Assembly: GCA_964020085.1 (NCBI GenBank)
Contig: OZ026598.1
Span: forward strand, 25,981,097-26,045,096
Length of the DNA stretch: 64,000 nt
From: Micromussa lordhowensis
Taxonomy: Eukaryota; Cnidaria; Anthozoa; Scleractinia; Lobophylliidae
Direction: 5' to 3'
Part shown: positions 44,801 to 58,300 of the stretch, one piece after another
How the letters are laid out: every line of letters starts with the position of its first letter
Position numbering within the stretch: position 1 is the first letter of the stretch
Made by a program: the position numbers and the translations under genes
The notes under the pieces: generated by a model
Told to the model about the DNA's origin: nothing
What the model saw: the letters and a program-made list of their open reading frames with translations, nothing else
Databases searched by the model: none

Positions 44801-47800
44801 CAGCACTGAAGCTCTAAGAACATAATTGGCATGGGACCAAGAGGAAAAATAAAGCACAATGTTTTGGCAATGATTTTCCTTCTGAACAAAAACATGCACT
44901 CTTTCACGCTAACTGCGATAAAATCTTACAAATTCGGTGTAATAAAATTTGAGTGGCGATAGATGTGTATTACCTCCTCGCAGCAGACGTGAAAAAAAAA
45001 GTTTAAAACACGAGAGTAACTTCTTCCTGTTTTGCCAATTTCATCACCAAACGAAGTTTATTTTAGCGGCTGTTGAAAGTATTTTTAGGGTGCAATTTAA
45101 ACTTGTGACTTTCAAGAACTAATTGCACGTATTGTCGTCTAAATCCACCCTGCTGTTTTGGACAGGAGGATCTTAAGTTTCAACTCCAAACGAGATTTAA
45201 TACGAGAGATACTATAGGAAAATCCATTACCTGACGAGGGAATTCTATACTATATACACCAATGAAAATACTAAGATTACGTAATGATGTTTATGAGTTA
45301 TTGGCCGCAAAGTTCTTCGCAAATTGCTTTATATCTTTGGAAAATCTTTCATGGAATTTTGAATTACCGTAGACACAACTTGGTCAAACTTCAGTTCTGT
45401 CTGCGGTCCTGAACGAATCACTCACTGACTCATCGACAAAGAGGACACATCAAGTGTACTTTGTTGATTTAACTTTGACCAGCTTTCATTTATATTCATC
45501 CTACGGAAGGACGGAATTATCACGATTAAAAATCAAAGTTCTAGCTGTTTTATGATAATAACGTTCGCATGCAGGCATGACTAGTATTTGAAGGGTTAAG
45601 AAGTGTCACACGTAATCAGGACTGAATACTGGCGTCGATTAAATTTTGCTCTTGGTACGCGATCTCTAGAACGACGAATTTTTTCGTTTAGCAGAATCAG
45701 GCATACAAAAAAAACGGTCATCAAGACCGAAAATGGTTCAAAAAGTTCTTATTTTAGCAAGTTTTTTTTTAGGTTCAGTCTTGTTCCTACATGCCATTAA
45801 ATCTAAGCGTTTCCTGATCCTTGCAACGCAATGGTTGCGATTTCGCAGCAATTGAAACTCATTAAGGGTGTTCAAACTAAGTTTTACTAATTCCTACCGG
45901 CGTGCGTTGTTCGGCAACGATGTTTAGTTCACATTGGCGATAACTAGAAGCCGTTGTGGATATATGTTATAACTGACGCCGAACTTCAACCCTCGACTGA
46001 GCAGAGTCAAACTTTGCTTTAATTTGTTTGGTCGTTCAGCTTTCGTGGCGAAACCCTAGTGTGTTGTCACTCTAATAAAAGCTACATGGTAGCGATTTCA
46101 TGTATTGCTGTTTCTGTTTCCATATTTCCCAAAATCTGCAAAAATGAACATTGTTTTCGCATTTTCCATTGGTTTGTTAGAAGTTAAGTTGGGAAGGTCT
46201 TAGCTCGAAGTTGAATCATGGAAATCCTTCTGTGCTCAACAATATATGTTTGCGCAAGTTAATAGTTCTAAGAAAAGAAAATGTTCCACGGAAATTCTCA
46301 ACCTATTCAATTTTTAATGACTTTCAAAACACACTAGATGATTAACAGTCAATCGTGTTGCTACACCATTGCTTTCCAGCAACAACCTTCAAGCGGCTCA
46401 CTCAAGTCGGACCAAATAAACTCCCACGCAGGCAGTCCCGCCCGCTATAATAATACTGCGATAAGATGGCTAAAAAGAGTAAATTAGTGTAATGACAGCT
46501 AACATACATATCAAACCCCTTCCTTTTATTGTGTGTGTGGTGGTATACATAAACACCCTTTCACAACTGGGGTTTTAAAAATATCTTACGCACTGTTACA
46601 TATGAAATATGTCAATGCGTGGTCCGCCATGTTTAGTTGAGGGCTGCATGATCACCAGTGTTTGTGATCTAATAAACAAGGCAAATCTGATACTTAAGGA
46701 ATCCCTATTTTTTGAACCACCAAGGGAAACGAAAATTGGTTTGAAAAACCGGGTAGTTTAGAAAAATCCATGGTCAAATTACAGTGTCCAATTGAGGGAA
46801 GGGAAACGACTTTTGCTTCGAGTCAGTTGGGAGGTTCGAAAAATCGATGGATTTTTACCGACTGTGTTGCTTTGACCATGCAGTGCCATTAACGAGTCTA
46901 GGAACCCAACTTCCCACATACACGATGAAAATCAGGGCGGATTTGGGAAACTTCATACGCTTCAAGCGTAACTTTACTTTTGCTAAAACCATATCGAAGT
47001 CACGTCCTTCTTCAACCTAAAACGGCGGAACTTTTGGAACGCCTGTCAGTATAACATGAATTGATACACTCTTGTCTTCGACATCCCAGATCCCACGTTC
47101 CAAAAAAACTCCAGCTAGACTGCCCGCGGCAGAAATCCTGTAAAAAAGAAAACAAACGATGAAGATAGATTGAACCCCTTTACACACCAATGTGGCAGTA
47201 AATTATAACCCACACAGCCGAACGCGATACATCTTTCGCAAAATTACCATGAAAGCATCACATGCAAATGAAACAAGCTGAAATGGCAAACAACTGAGTG
47301 CGGGAGGAGATCACAACATAACCTTCCGTTCCACGTACGAGCAGAGAGATGGAAATCGCAGCCCACTCAAACTAAAACATAATACCGATAATATGAAAGT
47401 GTCGACATCTTACGTTTTCTTGCATGGGAAGCTATTTTCAAGCTAATACTTTTCTGGGGGCGAGAAAACGGATAGTCGTCTAAATCAACAGGTTATAGAA
47501 AGCAGAATTCGCACTCCGTACGCCTCTATTTTCGTTGTGAAACAGAACTTTTGCAAGGATCTCTTAAGCCACCCGATTGCGAACTTCGCTCATTTAGTAG
47601 GGTTTACTATCAAACATATCAGGCTGTATGTTGTGAAATTATGGCATAATTTTCTGACTTTTCCGGCTCAATCTCACGAGTACTTCGGAAGCTGACTTTT
47701 CAAAACACAAGTACCTACCATCCGCAACGTGATGTCTTCGAGCAGGTTCACTCCGCGGATGTGCGGCGTGGGTGTTTTATCAGTTTATATCGCTGTTGGT

Positions 47801-50800
47801 CTTCCCAAATATCCCGCCTACGCGAGAATTTTGCTGTCTTTTGTTTCTCACTGCATGAAACATCGTTCTAGTTTTATAGGAAGTCTTGTCAGGAATTCTG
47901 AACATAAACCTTAAACTGCGTTTACGCTCTCTAATCTGCATTTTGCTCTTTTAACGAGAACAAAAGTAGTCTTAAGTATAGCTTGACGTACAATGTTCAT
48001 TGGAGTGGCTTTTGTTTCTATGAATCTGCGATGAAAAGTAATGAGACCGGAGTCTCGAACGAGCCAGACTGTAAGTTTCAGCGGAGATAATGACAGAATA
48101 TAATTTACATTTCTACTGCCATGTTAAATGTATGAAGGGGACATTTTTGCACTACCGTCTCTGTGTGAAACATCCGACAAAAGGCATTTACTGGCTGCCT
48201 GAGGAAAAAGAGATCTTTAAGATATAGACTGAATTTTCAATGCTTAAGTTGTCTAGCTAAGATATATTGGGGCTACATAATATAGTTTATAGGAAAGCTT
48301 GTCGACTTTGTCGAAGAAACATGGATTTAGAAAACGCTACTCAGCTACCAGAAAACAACTTGAGCCGGCGTGGCCAACGCTTCAACTACGATTCTTTCTT
48401 TAGGAAATATATATGTGTAATACATGATTATCGGTCGTATAGTCGATGTTAAAAGAGGAAAGTCTGTCTGGTTGGCAATGACTAAGCATTTGGAATCCTT
48501 TAGTTAGTTACAGTTGTTTCACTTATACCTACTTCAAAGCAGGTGAAAAGCACCCTTCAGACCCACTTGGAAATACGAACATAATAAGTTATGTGACCGC
48601 CGTTTTTTTTTCTTGTTTAAGTTTCTAAACACTACATTTTCACTTACAATTGAGTGTATTACCCAACCAATGGATTTTCCACGCCGAAAAACTGGCTGCT
48701 TTCACGAACTATCCCATTCTCTTACCTGTACGCCATTTCATCAGTGTTTCATCAGATAGACTGGAGTTCTTAAACTACACCGTAAACATGCTGGAAATGA
48801 CGAAACCCCAGAATTGACTTTCAAAAAACCACTGAGTTTCCGAGGCCCTTTGCCAAAGTGACCGCCCTCGAACCTCCTTCTTTAGTGTCCGCAAACAAGA
48901 GCGATTGATGCCCAATTTAAAATGGCCTCATACATTTACCAAACATACCCACACCTTTTCTGGCTACGAAACCAGCATTTTATTTCTCATTTTCCCTGAA
49001 GCGCTTATCCTTGACAATTCAACTATTTCATTTTCTGTGCGTTTCGGAAACCCGTGAAAAACCCCTTTGTGATACATATTTTATTCGCTGATATTTCAAT
49101 ACATAGATAAAACAGCTTGCGGTTGCTTCGGCAATATCGGTCAACATATCAACCGTGGTCATACATTGCTTGTTATAATGGGTCATAAATTAGCTAAATG
49201 ACGTATTTTGAGGTTTGATATAAAGAATCATGTCTTCGGTGCGGTGGTTTTTGAGTAGTTAGCGTGGCAGAAAAGAAATTGAATGACGTTAATTGCAAGC
49301 GAAACTTGTAAAAAAAAAAGTGTAAATATGCCTGTTAACTGGGAAGGTATAACGAAAGGACACGTACGGCTTTCTGAAATCACGAACTTTCTAAATTTAA
49401 AAATAATTGCAATTTTTGTCATTCGAGAGAGGAAACATGGCTGAACAAACTCGATCGTTCTGAAATCATCAAGATTGTGAAAATTAAAGAAGTCTGCAAA
49501 TCAGACTTATAATAATAAGTTCACAAAAGGTGAAGACAGTCTGACAAATGAAACAAACAAGCGCGTGTATACGTTTGAGTTGGTTCAAGGTAAAAATTAT
49601 TTTATTTTTCTTTGATTTCAGCTCGCGTGATCAAATCGAAACGAAACATTCCACTGCACGATCACAAAGCTAAACAAAAAAAAAAGAAACTTGACAGGAT
49701 GTTTTCTTTCCGGCATCTTCTGAAAACAAAGGCTTTATTAAAAAAAAAAAAGGAAAAATTAGCAAATTTCATCATGTCAGTCGCCGATACCGGAGGTTCT
49801 TTTTGTCATAGAACACGCTAAAGCGCCAAACCGGAATCATAGCTTCAGTTCTGTTTTTACTCCCAGGAAATGATCCTAAATAAAAACATTTGCGAAAAGT
49901 TGAAGAACACTGATCATTGTCTTAACATGTGTCTCTTGAATATCATTGGTTAATACAACACCTAAACCTCTAATACTTTCGATATCGTTGAAATGTTTTG
50001 AAATATTATTTTAGAATAAACCCAGTTGAATGCAAGCTACCTGTCAGTTTTGTCATTTCGTCGAATTTGTTTTATATTTGGAAGGGTTTATCGGTCAATG
50101 CATCAGCTTTTCCGGAACGAATATTATATTTGAACAAGGAGGCGCTTCCGAACAAAAAAGACAGAATGTCTTTACCGAAAAACAAAAGGTCAAAAAATCC
50201 CTGAAGCGCACTGTGAAAGACAAATATCTTTGCTGAGCTGATAATGAGCTTTAAATGATTCGGCTGATAAACGGTATCATCTGAATCGGCAAAAATCTAA
50301 CGGAACATTTAACAAAAACAAAGAAAAAGAAACCGAAAAAATACCTTCACGAGAGTTGAGAGAAAACGTTTGCCCAATTATATTCAAAGTTAAAAAAAAG
50401 AAAACACCAAAAAAATCTTTATGTTCTAATCTTAATATGACTAGAATAGGAATATCGTAAAGTGCTATCTTTGATTCTTGGGAGAACCCGACATATTTTC
50501 AATGATCACATGCTTACCAGTTGTGGTTTTCCAAACGATATTTTGCTTCCTAAGATCAAAAACAAGAGCCTACAGGAAACAGCTCTTCGTAATTAAAATC
50601 ACAAACGAACTCAGGAAATAATTTTCGGCTAAATATATCATTTACGCTCTGCGCGCCGATGCGACAGCTCATGCAAGTAAGGAATTTACCGCAACTTAAT
50701 AACAGCTTTAATGGAGTGCAAACCTTCAAACGCAACTACGTGACTACTAAGATCTCGCTATACTGTAGACCGCAAGTAATTAAATTGACGCTTATTAGCA

Positions 50801-51418
50801 GCGGTTTTGTCGGAAATGACACGTTTACACAAATCATACATTCCAATTGAGAGGGGGAGGGGAGAGCAGAGGTTAAATTGTGGGATAATACGAACAGGGG
50901 CTCCCAGTGGGTGGTGTTAAGTGGTTAGTTGTTCAGGGCCCTATCCTTGCGGTGCACCACAACAACCTCACTTCAGATTGACGTGTAACATGGCGCTGTT
51001 TTTCACGTACAACGTAAGCATAACAAAGTTCCTGGGACGAGATCCACGCGTTCGATATGCGCTCGAGTAGGGGGAAGGAAGAACGTAGTTAGTAATAAAA
51101 CCAATCACCTAAAAATTGTCGAAGACGCACTATATCAAAACTCTAAACCCAACCCAAAATTACTCTCTGAAAAATTATTTTATACCCAGTTGTGTGAGCG
51201 TTCGACTCTAGGCGTTGTAACCTAGAGCCACTTTAGTTTCCTGTCACTAACTAAATTTGTCCTCGGTGGTCCCGGATGAAATTCCTCCACGCTGAAAACA
51301 ATCAACTGGTCAAGCCCCTTCCCGCTGGAAGTTCTACAGACTACACTTATATATTCATCCTTCCTCGTTGCGCCACGGGACGCATAAGGCTTAATGCAGA
51401 TTATGTCAGTTTAAATTT
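41851..51418. other. Gene-free region downstream of RUNX
   Basis: About 9.6 kb with no frame over about 70 codons that looks like protein and no matched splice-site sets. A poly(T) run lies near 42170-42186. Near 46735-46880 a degenerate segment repeats GGTTCGAAAAATCGATGG-like words. Otherwise it is unremarkable AT-rich DNA. It may hold RUNX regulatory elements, but none is visible by eye. Confidence 0.5.
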
Positions 51419-51608
51419 AACAAATGGTAAACGCCATAGCGTGTACTATTGAGTTATGAATGCACGCGGGAGGTTGCTAAGCACGAAAGAAGCGTAAGAG
51501 TCGCACGAGGCGATAGCCGAGTGCGACTCTAGCTTCTTGAGTGCTTAGCAAACCTCCCAAGTGCATCCATAACTCAATAGTACACGCTATGGCGTTTACC
51601 ATTTGTTT
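51419..51608. mobile_element. Fold-back MITE, near-complete hairpin
   Basis: AACAAATGGTAAACGCCATA at the left is matched by its reverse complement at the right. Pairing continues through GCGTGTACTATTGAGTTATG, GCTAAGCAC and AGAGTCGCAC to a small loop near 51510. About 190 bp. Confidence 0.85.
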
Positions 51609-53783
51609 TATAACATAAACATTGTATTGTTTCTGCATATTAAGCGAGTTTGTAAAAGTTTTTGAAAGGAAAGTCTGACGCGTACAAACAGCTCATTTGC
51701 ATAATGCAGCGCGTGCACTTTCAAGTCCGAGTCGGTGTTTTCAGTTGTCGAGACAAATATTTATTTCGTTAGATTTGATATTGTGGTAAAAAACAAATCA
51801 AATGTGGTTTAGCGTAGTCAGTACTCTTATCGAAAACGATACCCGTAATCACAGTGGTCAAAATGCTGTGGACTCACGAAGTGTAGCCAAGTAAGTCCGC
51901 AACAAATTGAGCTACATCACAAAGCGCGCGCTTTGCTTTAGTGAGTACGTCAGCAGAATACACCCATGGGCAAATAGTAGATGCCGAATTAGCCAATCAG
52001 AGCGCGCGCTTTGCTTTAGTTATGTTATAAACACAGATCTACAATCATCTCGCCTTAAACACTTGTGGATAAAGTTGCTCTTCCTTAATTTTCCGTTATT
52101 TCATACTTGGCATTGAGAAAGATTTTTTGGCTTAAAACAATCTGTGACTCTGTTCTACCGTTCATCTTACAGCAACCCTTTTTCTTGCGCAGTTAATGTT
52201 AAGGTTAGTTTACGCATATAGAATGCCAGTGTAAGTGCAAAGCATAGACAGAGGAGTGTTCTCACGTGATACCTATAAGCACTTGGCGACATACTCTGGC
52301 GCAGTGCGTCAAATTTTTATCAACTTTGCGGTTATGCTTACCCTTGTCGTATGCGAAAACCAGAAGTTCAGTAGAGGCTCTGAAAGGCTTAACAAAAGAA
52401 AAAAATGAATTAGATCTTAAGGAAAACCAATCTGGGCGTGGCTCGAGTTTTATTTGACCCCGAAAAGATACCACTTAAAATATCCTAAAGATACTTTGCC
52501 GTTCAAAATATGGGAAACCAAAATCCTTTATTTACGACGAGTGTTCCCGATCTTTTCATATGGGACACTTCCCTGAGGTTTTACTCAGGCGAAGCAACGA
52601 CGAAAGTAATAGCGAAGGAACAAGCAACAGAGCAAGATTTCTGTTTTGTTTTCCGCGTACTGCACGTTTGTCTGCTTACGGTTCTTTCATTTATACTTCA
52701 TCTTCTGGCGAACGCGAAAACCAGATGTTTTTATCTGTGCTGTGCATCATTTTGCCGCCTCTGACGGAGAGCTGACGCTCAAAATGTCAGCTTCACAAAC
52801 TGGCTACAGCAGTTAATTTACCAATATTAACTTCAAGTTGATGAATAGTCAAGTGTTTCACTTGTTCACCAACGCAGCCCAACAGTTTCTTGCAAACTAA
52901 CAACTCTTTTTTTCTGACAAATTTCCTGTTACTGCGTTAGGCAGGTTTGTAACTCCGAGGAACTTGTCTTACGCAAGAAAGCTTGCGTCGTGTGTATGAA
53001 TAAAACCGCATTTTTTATTTCTCTCATAGTTTTACTTTAGTCTTTTTCATTTGTCCCTTTTTGAACCTCCTAGAGAGCAGAATACTGTAACAGATCCAGT
53101 CAACTGTTTTTGATTTCTCGCCTAATTAAACTTAAGACTTCCTGTTTTACAGAAGATAACACGAACAACTGTCAAGATGCAGCTGGAGCTGTGGCATTCA
53201 AAACGTTTTCAAAGAAATGCTTTCAGTAAAACACTGTTTACGGTGTTACAAAAACATCCTACACGACTTTTATGGTCATCACCTTTTGCAAAAAAATTCG
53301 CATTAATGTGTTTCCTTTTTTGAATTCTATTTCAGCCCCAATTTGAACTGACAAAACCTCTTACATGAGCCGTTTAGGGCCCAAGAAGGGCACAATTTTA
53401 TCCTGAAAAATACATGTATCACATCAATACACCGATATTTTTAAAGTAGATATGAAACTATTTCAAAAAATTAAGATATCCTTCATTTCTTCGTCATCAA
53501 TATGCTCTGTTGATCCAAAAATAGCCAAAGCTTTCAACATGACTCGCATTCCTGGCTGTGACTGATATCACTGACATCGCCCAAAGAAATTAACAAGTAA
53601 TGTAAATTAAAACTCGTTTACATTTTTGTTTATTTGGAGGACTGTTATGTCACAGATTTATTAAACACCCAGAATATTTCATCATGGACGCATGGGTGTG
53701 GTCATTCCTTATGGTCATATCTAAAAGTACAAGGTATCGTGTTACATGAGGTATGGAAGACGTTACTCGCGTTCTAACCACCT
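51609..53783. other. Gene-free, repeat-containing stretch
   Basis: A GCGCGCGCTTTGCTTTAG word occurs twice (about 51925 and 52003), suggesting a further repeat next to the MITE. A motif CTGACGGAGAGCTGACGCTC lies at 52761-52780 and is discussed in the findings. No gene was seen. Confidence 0.45.
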
Positions 53784-54024
53784 GGGCCGGGTTGTTCAAA
53801 GCCTGATTAAGCTAACCCAGTGTTAGCGAGAATTTTGATTTCAGTTTTGCAACTTTTCGAAGAGGGGTTTTGGTTATATTGTTTGGCCTTCTCTTTTGAA
53901 TTTGAATAATCTCAAACTAAACAAAAAATAGAAAGCGAAAAACATTTTTATACAAGAAAAATTAATACTTCGGTTAACTTTTAATCCTGGGTTAGCGTTA
54001 ACCGGCTTTCGAACAACCCGGCCC
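53784..54024. mobile_element. MITE, GGGCCGGGTTGTT family, copy 2
   Basis: GGGCCGGGTTGTTCAAAGCC to CTTTCGAACAACCCGGCCC, with the same internal order of words as the copy at 5432-5667 (CAGTGTTAGCGAGAATTTT; ACTTTTAATCCTGGGTTAGC). Confidence 0.8.
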
Positions 54025-54179
54025 TGCAGACCAAAATATTAGCATTTTTTAAAAGCTGGATCATTGGATAATGCAATTCAAGAGTTTTCATTCGCGTACT
54101 GATCATGGTAAATGAGCCATTATAATCCATCAGATATTTTCGCTCGCACGCGATTGTCCTAAACGCGTCACATGACTGA

Positions 54180-54475
54180 ATATTAAAAGTAGGGAATATC
54201 CGAGTGGTATTGCCCAAGTTTCGAGTTGCGATAAATATTTCAAGGATAATGACCACCATAGCCTCCATCTGACTTTGAAATATGCTCCGATATTTGTCGT
54301 CGGACATGATCCGCTGTTTCTCAAGGCATACAGCTTTTCTTCAGCTACGCTCTCGGAAAACTGTTCGCTTCTCGGAACAGATAATGTCCGCAGACAAATA
54401 TCAGAGCATTTTTTCGCGCCAAATGGAAGCTATTGTTTATTTATTAAAATACTTTAGGCACAGTAAGCAATACCA
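54180..54475. mobile_element. Degenerate fold-back element
   Basis: The segment near 54285-54310 (GCTCCGATATTTGTCGTCGG) and its inverted partner near 54385-54410 (CCGCAGACAAATATCAGAGC) form an imperfect hairpin. Outer flanks GTGGTATTGCCC and GCAATACCA also pair. An old MITE. Confidence 0.5.
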
Positions 54476-54607
54476 TATGAAGAAATAACAATACAAAAAC
54501 TGGAGGAGGTATATTTTCGAAATTTCCAGGACTCTGAAAGTCTCATGTCTCAGTCAAGACAAGTTCTCGACATAATGATGCCCAGCCCTCCTACGATAAT
54601 GAGTACC

Positions 54608-54630
54608 TCCCCCCCCCCCCCCCCCCCCCG
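54608..54630. repeat. Poly(C) tract
   Basis: A run of about 22 C residues, unusual in this AT-rich window; a second shorter run is at about 4168-4181. Confidence 0.85.
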
Positions 54631-55331
54631 TGGCCACTTCCCATACAATTCTGGACGAGAAGTAGGCGATCTTTATTTTGCAGAACAACAAATGAAACAC
54701 CTGTAAGAGTTTGTGCGCAGCATTGGAATTTCGCCCAGACACTCCTTTTCACTCCAGGCAAGCACTGCAAATAAGTGTGGATCAACCACTAAATGACTTG
54801 TGATTTAAATGTTTTGTATGCCTGTTACTTTCGTGTATTATATTTCGAAGGAATTTTTTTTCCAGTGGGAATTAGAGAGCCGTGATAGAATCAAGCCGGC
54901 TTTCTTTCACATGAAGGCACAGATCATCACAGGCAATTTGTAAAAATTGAAACAATTTCGCTACACTTATACTATAAGAAATGAGTCGAGAACAGTAGGC
55001 TGAATTCGTCTGCAATGCTTTGACGATGCCTGACTCAGATCGTGGTTTTTCCATGATCCCCAGCCCATTGATCCCGAGGGTTTCACCTGTATAATCCCTT
55101 GCTGATAAAAAGGTAAAGAAATAAAGCTAACGCAAGGGGCGAGTGATTGGTGAACAAGGGTTAATAAGTTTGGATGTTGAGTACATGAACAAACAAACAG
55201 GATAAAATATACATCCAACTTTAAGCCAAAAACACTCTGCTGGTTTTCAATAACGTTGTTTATTTTGTTTTCTTCAGGGAACTTTATTATATCAGAAGAA
55301 TAAAGTGTTCAGTTCGAATGCGCCGTGACGG

Positions 55332-58300
55332 CTACCAGCCATTCTTGTTCTTTCTTCGTTTCTTCTTGGGCTTTGGTCGCCATACTGGTTTCTTTGGAGC
55401 AGGGGGTAAATTGGTCGCAGTTATCCTGTCTTTTCGAGCTTGCCTGCCAGAAGAAAGCCAGTAAATGAGTTAGTTTTCATAAGGTGGGTAACTTTTAATA
55501 ACTGTGGGTCTGCAATTGACAATTTCAATCCGACCCAACAACTGATCGAAGCAAACAACATGTGTTTAAGTGCAGCTACGGTGTCCGAGGTCACTTAAGC
55601 AAAACTGATCAATCAGATTACAGCACATGAACGATTACATCAATCCATCAAGATCTTGTCAAAGTCAAACCCTGCTGGCCTCGACGTGTTTTTCCCACGC
55701 ATAGGTTCGGCTACATTTTTCTTTTGTTTCAATCTTTGTTTGGTCAATTGCATCGTTTGTGTTTGCTGTGATTAGTGGGATATGTTTTTGTTGGTGTTAA
55801 ACTCCGCTGTGGCACGTTTTCCCGTCTTATCGATGTGAAGGGGTACCTTTTTTCACTGAAAGGTATACGAACGGGGCACATTTTCTGTCAAAATGGTATA
55901 CAAACGGGTAACGACTTGGATCTCGAAGCGGAGCCTTCCCATACGAACCTTTGTAGAGTACCTTCCCCCCTCCCCCGGGAAAATGAGTGCTACACGACTA
56001 AACGGGACTTCGAATTCTGTCACACAACTCACCATAGTCGTCGAAGGAAGTTCACTGTACATGTAACCGACAAGTAAGTGACAAGGAGAGCAACATTCAC
56101 GACAAAGACAGCGGACATTATGTTGAAGACATCTTGCCAAGTGGAGGCAGCAATGCGAACTTTAATGTGATTGACATGGCCTGTCAGAAAAAAAGTATAA
56201 ACCAGATAACTAAACAGTGCAAGCCAGAAGAAACCGAATCAAACTAATTTTACGTTCCTACTAATTAACCATACTTCATTGTTAAGGATTGAATAAGCCA
56301 AGTACCAACACAACTGCATGGCGACTTTTAGTAGCGAAAACATCTACATACATCTCATACTTTCTATACTTTTCAGGCTGTCTTCTTTTTCTTACTAATA
56401 TAGAAAATAAACGACCTGATCTTGAGTGATGCTACACTACTCGTTCACGAATCAGCCGGATTTATTTATTATAGTGATCTGGGTTCTTCGTCACTTACTG
56501 TCGAAATATCCATAATAGAACTTGACAACACAGTCAGTTACATAGTTGCCAGGAAGAAACAGTCTTCCAGTCCATGTAAGTCCATTCCAGATGCACTCGT
56601 CCAGCCATGTAAGTCCATTCCAGGTCCACTCGGTCAACCATGTAACTCCATTCCAGATCCATTTTGCCAGCCATGTAACTCCTTTCCAGACCCCATCAGC
56701 CAGCCATGTAACTCCATTCCAGACGCCATCAGCCAACCATTTACCTCCATTCCAGATCCCATCAGCCAACCAGGTAACTCCATTCCAGACCCTGTTGGCC
56801 AGCAATGTAACCCCATTCCAGATCCCATCAGCCAACCATGTAACTCCATTGCAGATCCCATCAGCCAGCAATGTAACTCCATTCAAGACCCCATCAGCCA
56901 ACCAGGTAACTCCATACCAGACCCTGTTGGCCAGCCATGTAACTCCATTCCAGATCCCATCAGCCAACCATGTAACTCCATTCCAGATCCCATCAGCCAG
57001 CAATGTAACTCCATTCCAGACTCTGTTGGCCTGCCATGTAACTCCACTCCAGATCCCATCAGCTAACCATGTAACTCCATTCCAAATCCCACCAACCAAC
57101 CTTCTACCTCCATTCCAGATCCCATCAGCCAACCATGTAACTCCATTCCAGACGCTATTAGCCAGCCATGTAACTCCATTCCAGACCCCATCAACCAGCC
57201 ATGTACCTCCATTCCAGATCCCATCAGCCAACCATGTAACTCCATTCCAGATCCCATCAGCCAGCCATGTAACTCCATTCCAGATCCCATCAGCCAACCA
57301 TGTAACTCCATTCCAGATCCCATCAGCCAACCATGTAACTCCATTCCAGATCCCATCAGCCAACCATGTAACTCCGTTCCAGATCCCATCAGCCAGCCAT
57401 GTAACTCCATTCCAGATCCCATTAGCCAGCCATGTAACTCCATTCCAGACCTCGTCAGCCAGCCATGTACCCCCATTCCAGACCCCATCAGCCAGCCATG
57501 TAACTCTATTCCAAGGCCCATCAGCCATCATTGTCCACGAAAAGTCCCATACCCTTGCCATCAATCCAGGAGTCCTGGGTCTGGATGTTTCGAAGTCCTG
57601 ACATGTGGCATTTCGGGGATATTTATGACATTCTTTGTGGATCTGGCAATAGATTAGATACAAACCAATATAGTTTGCTAGGTGTGAAAGTTATTTTAAG
57701 AGCTCTCATAATTTAAGAGCTTAATGACACAGCTTGTCAACAAATATAAGACTTGCTTCATTTTCACGACAGAGAAATATATCAACCTTCCAACCAACGT
57801 TCAGTACCTTGCCATGTTTGGGTGTCCTGTGACCATCGGGTGAGCTGTTGATATCTGCTGAGCTCGTGTTCTTAGTGAATTCAAAAACCAATTTCGTGTC
57901 CAGTCGGATGGAGTTGATTTCCATCTCAACGATGAAATCCTGTGACAAGAAAATAGCAATATTAACAAATTATTGGGGAGGAGGAGGGACTTCCTGGTTC
58001 CACGTTTGACATTTGTCTTTTCAATTCAGTCTCCAATCTCACCGCTGTACAGTAAATTGGAGGAACGTATGCGGAAAAGGTTACTTCTTTGTCGGGTCAA
58101 AGTGTCCCATCTTGTGACGTTTATCCCGCGTTCTGTAGCAATAAAAGCGTCTAGGAATATTTCTACTCCTATAAGGATGGGATAATAGTCTGTCACAGAG
58201 TTACCCCTCAGAATTAAATTCCCCGGCACCGATTTATACACCTGGAGGGAGAGAGGCACCGTGACAGTAAATTGTCTTGCCCTTGGGGTAGGGTATCGGA

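Noticed and set aside
55775..56077. 100-codon plus frame
   Set aside because: Lies over a probable dispersed repeat and has no recognised motif.
56570..57530. CRISPR-like array
   Set aside because: Units are contiguous without unique spacers and the genome is eukaryotic; it is a minisatellite.
56491..57663. 390-codon minus-strand frame and three other long frames
   Set aside because: All arise from a 33-bp repeat whose length is a multiple of three; no non-repetitive domain or splice support.
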